Of a stretch of DNA of 27,035 nt, positions 22,016 to 27,035 are shown in pieces. The translations under genes and the position numbers were made by a program. The notes under the pieces were generated by a model. It was not told the DNA's origin. It ran no database searches and worked only from the letters and a program-made list of their open reading frames with translations. Position 1 is the first letter of the stretch, and every line of letters starts with the position of its first letter. Source of the DNA: a virus; IMG/VR virus record IMGVR_UViG_3300024265_000181, positions 1 to 27,035 of that record; one strand, given 5' to 3'.

Positions 22016-22336
22016 TCAAAAAATGTTATGGTTCTTTTCAAGGTTAGCAATATACAAACGGCGGCTCTTTGATGATGGCCCAAAATAATATCCATACCAT
22101 CCACCTAGTCTAACTCCGATCCAATACACCCACGACAAGAAGGGGAACCCTTTGGCCTTTATACAGGCCCTTAGTTTTTTATCCGCCACTGGTCGTTTAA
22201 CATTTGTAGAATAATCTATATCATGTTGTTCGCAACAATCAAAGAATACCAGATCTGGAGCCAAAGAGCAACCGTCTGAGACAAAATCTCCTAAATATTT
22301 TAACTTTTCTATGGTATTCGGGTTACGTTTCATCAT
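22016..22336 (-). CDS. Phospholipase A2-like small protein
   Basis: The product of about 107 residues contains DGCSLAPD followed by DCCEQHDIDY and then ADKKLRACIKAKG. This is the CC-xx-HD-xx-Y active-site helix and partner helix of phospholipase A2-like proteins; parvovirus capsid PLA2 shows a similar HDxAY. The His-Asp dyad is present. A hydrophobic patch (FLSWVYWIGVRLGGWYGYYF) near the end may touch membranes. ATG 22336 overlaps the upstream stop by 14 bases; ATG 22357 is an alternative. It directly follows two virion genes, so a virion or lysis role is possible but inferred. Confidence 0.6.
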   Translation of the reverse strand: MMKRNPNTIEKLKYLGDFVSDGCSLAPDLVFFDCCEQHDIDYSTNVKRPVADKKLRACIKAKGFPFLSWVYWIGVRLGGWYGYYFGPSSKSRRLYIANLEKNHNIF

Positions 22337-24017
22337 CAAAGAAGGCATCCTTGTCATCTGGAGGGGTGACAGTAGAAGTTTCTGAATCTAATAACTTCTG
22401 AAGTTTGGCCTCAGTGTTCTTAAATTCTGCTCTACGGTCTTTCTCAAGGAACACCCAATCCTTTTTGATACTCGAAAATTTATGTAACCTAGCTGGAATA
22501 CCTGATCGGGTTGTAGTATATGTTAAACGATGGTAGTCTCCGTCTGTTGGGCTGGTTGGGAACACATCACCCTGTGTGTAGGGTTCGCCATTAGGTGGCA
22601 TAGCATCAAAACCAAACTGGGCACGAATCCTATCTATTTTCCTAGCAATCTCGGTACTTCCAGTGCCACTGTTTTCTTCAGCCCAATCATAAAACGCTGT
22701 GGGAACATCTGCTATGTCAGCAAAATCCACGCCGCGCTCTGGAACTTGTGTATTTTGTTCAGCTTTAATAGTTTGGGAAATCCCAGCAACATCCTGATAT
22801 TTTTTATCGTCTTGGCCATCATTTATATCTGCTGTCCCATGTACATCTATGTCTTCAGTTAATTTACCAAGAATATCCTGAGTCTCCTGAGACGCCATTA
22901 CTGGCTTGGCAATCAACCGTTGCATTACTGGAATCCAGTTCGGAGTATAACTATTTGTGCTCCAAGCAACGTCAGTCACTTCAACGTAACGTAACACGGC
23001 AGTCAAATCAGCGCTGTATTGTGTCTCCGCTGGTAATTGTAGAAGGTCACCTATAACAAAGGGTCTACCCAACAATTCCACCATAGAAGAAAAACTAACC
23101 TCTATAACCCATTCGTTACCAGTATACATACTACCAAAACCATGCTTGGCATTAAACGCCTGAATATCTATTGGCTGATAGGATGCCTTGATTCTTGTTG
23201 GGTTCTCATCATAATTTCGGTCACGGTTTTCTAACAAAATCCTGTCTTGTATATTATCAACGGCAGTGTTTTCATAGTCAAGCAGTTGTAGGGCTTCAAT
23301 TTCCCACGCATCCTCTGCCCCACCATTGAATTCTACTGGGCGAAGTCTCCAATACCGGGAAGGCACACTACGCTTGAAGTTAACACGGGCCGCACCTTCA
23401 CAATCAGGGAGATCAACGATCTGTACGCCATACCATTTAATACCATCAGAAGACCTTTCCACACGAGCCCTCGTAACACGATTCTTTTCTCGGCAACCCT
23501 GACGAATTTTCAAAGAAGAAACATCGTTTTTCACAAACGTCTCTACTCCATATCGCTTTCTAGCATTGTCTAATAGAATTTCACCAAAATCGTAGCCAAT
23601 ATACGCACTAGTAATATCATCACCAAGTTGTATGGATCTCCATGGGGTTCTTAGCAGATCAAAAGCATTAGCTGCTGGGAAATTGGGGTGATCACCGTTT
23701 GATATAGGCGAACCATTACCAGTTAAATCTTGCAAAGTACCCTGTTCATGGACTCCTAGAAGCCTGTGTACATTAATTACGGCACCGCCAATGGTAATGG
23801 TTTCGCTTATATATGAATCAATAAGCGCGGAGTCTGAGGACTCTGATAGTTCCCACGCTGGGTTAGGTGTAATAGCGTCTCCCGGTATCCCCGGATTCAA
23901 CTGTGTACAGATTCGTGCAACTGCATCATCTGTTGGTGGTGCTATAAAGTTACCATCACCATCAACAGGGCAATCCCCACTATCCAATAATGCTTCTAAC
24001 TGACTCGTAACGCTCAT
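22323..24017 (-). CDS. Virion neck protein candidate (gp14-like) with discoidin-like domain
   Basis: The 564-residue product directly follows the gp13-like gene with a three-base gap, as 14 follows 13 in T4. Residues of roughly 120-235 look like an F5/8 type C (discoidin) jelly roll: AYIGYDFGE, then RARVERSSDGIKWYGVQI, PSRYWRLRPVEFNGG and AWEIEALQLLDY. Around res. 300-380 lies GRPFVIGDLLQLPAETQYS then RYVEVTDVAWSTNSYTP, comparable to the KEGDLIYFP ... FEINWVEP core of T4 gp14. The rest is linker and coiled coil. It is twice the size of T4 gp14 (256 aa), so the gp14 call is moderate. AGGG lies six bases before the ATG. Confidence 0.55.
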   Translation of the reverse strand: MSVTSQLEALLDSGDCPVDGDGNFIAPPTDDAVARICTQLNPGIPGDAITPNPAWELSESSDSALIDSYISETITIGGAVINVHRLLGVHEQGTLQDLTGNGSPISNGDHPNFPAANAFDLLRTPWRSIQLGDDITSAYIGYDFGEILLDNARKRYGVETFVKNDVSSLKIRQGCREKNRVTRARVERSSDGIKWYGVQIVDLPDCEGAARVNFKRSVPSRYWRLRPVEFNGGAEDAWEIEALQLLDYENTAVDNIQDRILLENRDRNYDENPTRIKASYQPIDIQAFNAKHGFGSMYTGNEWVIEVSFSSMVELLGRPFVIGDLLQLPAETQYSADLTAVLRYVEVTDVAWSTNSYTPNWIPVMQRLIAKPVMASQETQDILGKLTEDIDVHGTADINDGQDDKKYQDVAGISQTIKAEQNTQVPERGVDFADIADVPTAFYDWAEENSGTGSTEIARKIDRIRAQFGFDAMPPNGEPYTQGDVFPTSPTDGDYHRLTYTTTRSGIPARLHKFSSIKKDWVFLEKDRRAEFKNTEAKLQKLLDSETSTVTPPDDKDAFFDDET

Positions 24018-24020
24018 TTA

Positions 24021-27000
24021 TTACCCTATGAAGAACTGTGAATTTACGTCGTTGTTGTGATCTTGGAATGAGCGATCAAGAATTTCTTCGCGTAAATTAG
24101 CTTGTTCATTTTCAGCCTGCGTAATAAGTTCTTGAGAGTTCAATACTGTTGAACCATTTGGACCCGGCAAGGTCTGGAACTTACCACGAATCTGTGACAA
24201 TATCATCTTAGCTTCTGATATGGCCCACTTTTTAATCCACAATTCCAAGTATCTATTAGTTATGAGATACTGCTCTGTACGTTCAATTGTGGCATCCAGA
24301 CATACTCTCTCATTGTTATAGAATATCTGATGACAGTTAAGAATCCTGCTATCCTCATAGAAATCAAATACAATGTTATCCGCGAACAAATACTGTAGGT
24401 CTTCCACATATGAAGACACCAAATAATATGACAACATATCAAATGTGCCCAAAGAATACAATTGTTGTAATGCAGCGTAGCCATAAATGTCATAACCACC
24501 GAATGTACCCTGAGACGCCCCAAGGAACCCAGTTCTCATTCTATAAATGGCGTTGATGTTCATGATCTTGTGGAAACCAACACACTTATCTGTTAGCCTA
24601 TATTTTTGTTGATTGGGAAACACATCCAAGAAGAAATATGTGCGCTCAAATGCATAACTTGAATGCTTTCTAACCATCAGTAAAGCATTGTCAATACACT
24701 CATCAAGTTCCTGTTTGGTTAACTCTACTTGTATGCCGGGGGCACCCAAACCTGCACGAATTTTATCATGTAACATTCGCCGTTCATCCGGTGTTCCATC
24801 AGTACCTACACCAAGTTCCCGGTGCATTGGGCCGCTTTCATTTGGACTGGTTCCGGTGGCCGGGGTATAATTAATGATGGGCTTATCTAACTGTGTGAAT
24901 AGTGTAGAGGTATGGTCTACTGAAATCTTTTGATCACATCCAGTCGCTGTAGTTCGAAATCTTATCAAGTCACGCCCAAACCTTTCAAAATCATTAAACG
25001 GTGAGAAAAGGTCAGTGTTAACATCTGGGATATCATCAAAAGTAACTTCACGATTAAATTCTAATTCTACTTCTGCAATGCCCTCTGTTTCTACCCATTC
25101 TGTACCGTCCCATTGGTATAGAATATTGTTGATTGTATCAAAGAAATAGGTGTCAGTCTCTGGAGCTAATGAGGTCAAAGAGAATTCCTGCACTTCCCAT
25201 GCACCAGAGACTCTCAAGTTCAATATACTATCGTCAAACCAAAAGATACCATCAGACACACCAAAAGGATCAATCTCAGACTCTATAACATCCAACAGGA
25301 CGTATTCTGAGCCATCCCAAATGTACCATGTGTCATCAGTCGTGTTCATCCAAATAAAGCCCACAGGAGGGTTCAGGGGATCATAGGGGGAGGAAATATG
25401 GACAACATTGGAACAATTAAGTCCAATGATCTTTTGCAAAACCTCAGTATCAGGGTTATACCAATAAGTACCATCTTCTAATACTGGCGGATCTGCTGGA
25501 TCGGTCTCTGATTGTGTGAAACTATTGACGGCATCCCATTCGGAATTAATCTCATCCCACTGGAATAAAGAATCAACTCCCAGAGAAACATCCCACCATA
25601 GGATGCAACCTTCTCGGTCAACTGGATCTTCTCCGCTGATAATCACGTTGATTTCATTCCATGTAGTATTAGCATCATTTCGTTGAAATAAAAGCTGCTC
25701 AGATGGGATAAACCAATAATGGGTGGCAACAGGATTATCTAAATCATCATCATCGTTACGTTCTTCATAACGAATGTTGGTTACGGCTTCCCATACATCA
25801 GCCTGCCTTATATAAGCCAACTCAGTAATTGTACTGTACCAATAATCACCATTTGCAATAGTGTTTGGATCTGTGTCCCATACAATAGGATCAACCGCCG
25901 TCCATGTTTTTAATTCGGTGTCACGTACATATACCACACCCGTTGTTTCCTTATACCAATAATCGCTGGAAGTCAAAACCGGTGGTAATAGTGGATTTCT
26001 TACTTGTATAATAGTGGGTTTTTTACACCATGTGCCGTTTTCCCATACCCATGCTGAACTATTAACAGTATCCAGATCACCCATGCTGTCCAATACTTCA
26101 TCAAACCAAACAGCACCATCAACCGGGATAGATGGATCTGTGACGTATGAAACGATTGCGGTATCACTGATAAGAGTCCATCCCCCTGAATCTCTCGTCC
26201 ATAGTTCTCCAGTCGATAGCTTAGTCCAATAACTACTTAGTATAGGAACTGATGGGTCAGTACTTAAAAAGATTGTTTCTTGTTCTACGTTCTGTGATCC
26301 GTCCCACTGATATACAATGGGCACGAGGGGATCAATCATGTATTTTCCTTCATTAGGAAACAAAGCCCCAAGCAACGGTTCAACCATGGAATTAAATCTT
26401 AAGTTAAGGTATGTCTCCATATCTTCATAGGTTTGCATCTCAGCACCCAAAAGATCGGTAAATTCATAACCAACACCGTTTACGTCCACGGTCAACTTAT
26501 AGTTTACTGCTTGTTGAAGGCCAGTAAGCGTCTTAGGTGTTATTCCTTCTGGGGTGTCTATTTGTATGTCGTGGAATGCCGGTGTTTCTATTATTGTTTT
26601 CTCTAATTCATTTTGATCAGTAGGGATGCTGTAAGCATGTACACCTTCGCGGAAATAGTTACCCTGTGCATCAACAGCATACGCTGAAACGTAATAGGGT
26701 GTTTGATCAAGAACGTCGGTTACGAGAAGTTGAACGGTAGTTCTGTCATGGTAAAAAGCACCCACAACAGAAGCCACGCTAACACTGTCCCCGGAGTGTA
26801 CATCTGAATCAAAGGTTGGGTCAGCATCATAGTATGTGCCGTTTTGTGGAGAAGATGTAATATAATTAGCGGGCCTAGAACTTACTAGGATAATGATGCC
26901 GTCATATGCCAGATCTTCAATATCACATCCGGCAATGTTCGGTATGTTCCACTTTATAGTGCCCGTACCGTCACCGTTTCTCACTAATTTTACAGTGACC

Positions 27001-27035
27001 TCTTGACCTTCCAGTTTCAGTCTGTCGGGGGAATC
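24021..27035 (-). CDS. Giant neck protein: Trp-rich repeats fused to a gp13-like domain (5' end cut by window edge)
   Basis: The frame is open to the window edge: 17 codons precede the first possible in-window start (GTG 26984), so the true start is outside. Numbering from that GTG, res. 10-125 look like a fibronectin-III-type beta domain (PYYVSAYAVDAQGN). About res. 215-635 are some ten degenerate repeats of the type DP-xn-GxYWY-xn-W-x-V. Res. 720-987 match T4 gp13, the neck/head-completion protein: AGLGAPGIQVELTKQELDE (compare RLGAPIINVELTPDQ) and LPGPNGSTVLNSQELI with NLREEIL at the end. It is followed by the gp14-like gene. T4 gp13 is 309 aa, so this carries an added 700-residue N-terminal extension. 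Confidence 0.72.
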   Translation of the reverse strand, partial: DSPDRLKLEGQEVTVKLVRNGDGTGTIKWNIPNIAGCDIEDLAYDGIIILVSSRPANYITSSPQNGTYYDADPTFDSDVHSGDSVSVASVVGAFYHDRTTVQLLVTDVLDQTPYYVSAYAVDAQGNYFREGVHAYSIPTDQNELEKTIIETPAFHDIQIDTPEGITPKTLTGLQQAVNYKLTVDVNGVGYEFTDLLGAEMQTYEDMETYLNLRFNSMVEPLLGALFPNEGKYMIDPLVPIVYQWDGSQNVEQETIFLSTDPSVPILSSYWTKLSTGELWTRDSGGWTLISDTAIVSYVTDPSIPVDGAVWFDEVLDSMGDLDTVNSSAWVWENGTWCKKPTIIQVRNPLLPPVLTSSDYWYKETTGVVYVRDTELKTWTAVDPIVWDTDPNTIANGDYWYSTITELAYIRQADVWEAVTNIRYEERNDDDDLDNPVATHYWFIPSEQLLFQRNDANTTWNEINVIISGEDPVDREGCILWWDVSLGVDSLFQWDEINSEWDAVNSFTQSETDPADPPVLEDGTYWYNPDTEVLQKIIGLNCSNVVHISSPYDPLNPPVGFIWMNTTDDTWYIWDGSEYVLLDVIESEIDPFGVSDGIFWFDDSILNLRVSGAWEVQEFSLTSLAPETDTYFFDTINNILYQWDGTEWVETEGIAEVELEFNREVTFDDIPDVNTDLFSPFNDFERFGRDLIRFRTTATGCDQKISVDHTSTLFTQLDKPIINYTPATGTSPNESGPMHRELGVGTDGTPDERRMLHDKIRAGLGAPGIQVELTKQELDECIDNALLMVRKHSSYAFERTYFFLDVFPNQQKYRLTDKCVGFHKIMNINAIYRMRTGFLGASQGTFGGYDIYGYAALQQLYSLGTFDMLSYYLVSSYVEDLQYLFADNIVFDFYEDSRILNCHQIFYNNERVCLDATIERTEQYLITNRYLELWIKKWAISEAKMILSQIRGKFQTLPGPNGSTVLNSQELITQAENEQANLREEILDRSFQDHNNDVNSQFFIG
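25080..26342 (-). repeat. About ten degenerate Trp-rich protein repeats
   Basis: Within the giant neck protein, units of about 35-55 residues recur, such as DPNTIANGDYWYSTITELAY, NPVATHYWFIPSEQLLFQ and DPFGVSDGIFWFDDSILNL, each closing with a W-x-x-V/I strand. They resemble the GDLWWDS...GxLYIYY...QWV modules of marine phage virion proteins. They are divergent at DNA level, so the array is old. Host-surface or glycan binding is inferred. Confidence 0.6.

Overview
This 27,035-base window looks like part of the genome of a T4-like tailed bacteriophage (a contractile-tailed Caudoviricetes virus of a Gram-negative host; the style of several genes suggests an aquatic environment, which is inference). 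Every credible gene lies on the minus strand, genes are packed end to end with 4-60 base overlaps, and no intergenic gap exceeds about 165 bases. Transcription therefore runs from base 27035 towards base 1. No tRNA, rRNA, insertion sequence or CRISPR array was seen.

Layout in the direction of transcription. (1) 27035-22016, virion neck block: a large protein, cut off by the window edge, with a T4 gp13-like C-terminal domain behind about 420 residues of Trp-rich repeats; a candidate gp14-like neck protein carrying a discoidin-like domain; and a small phospholipase A2-like protein. (2) 21939-13777, helicase and packaging block: the gp41/DnaB-type replicative helicase (TTG start), two small unknowns, a candidate small terminase, a 368-residue unknown, a metallophosphoesterase-like protein resembling phage T5 A1, a degenerate terminase-ATPase-like protein, the large terminase gp17, and a SWIM zinc-finger protein. 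(3) 13762-8101, recombination block: a candidate sigma70 promoter and structured leader ahead of the gp32-type single-strand DNA-binding protein, a strong intrinsic terminator, then UvsX, two unknowns, a UvsY-like mediator, the UvsW helicase and another unknown. (4) 8089-1, second replication block: the N-terminal piece of a DnaE-like (family C) polymerase core, a repeat-containing basic protein, a gp31/GroES-like co-chaperonin, a membrane protein, the clamp-loader large subunit gp44 behind a candidate promoter, several small Cys-rich or unknown proteins, a gp62-like clamp-loader small subunit, a zinc-finger protein, a DWTQ-motif protein, the C-terminal piece of the DnaE-like core, and a winged-helix-like gene running off the window edge.

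The genes form a T4-type replication-recombination-packaging set: gp41 unwinds, gp32 coats single strands, UvsX/UvsY/UvsW drive recombination-dependent replication, gp44/gp62 load the clamp, and gp16/gp17 package DNA into heads that gp13/gp14-like neck proteins complete. The most unusual observation is that a reduced DnaE catalytic core appears split into two separate genes about 6.3 kb apart that flank the clamp-loader genes. The break falls exactly between the GRGS motif and the catalytic D-x-D motif. Second is a stand-alone, P-loop-degenerate terminase ATPase lookalike directly upstream of the real terminase. All assignments come from reading motifs by eye; no database search was run.
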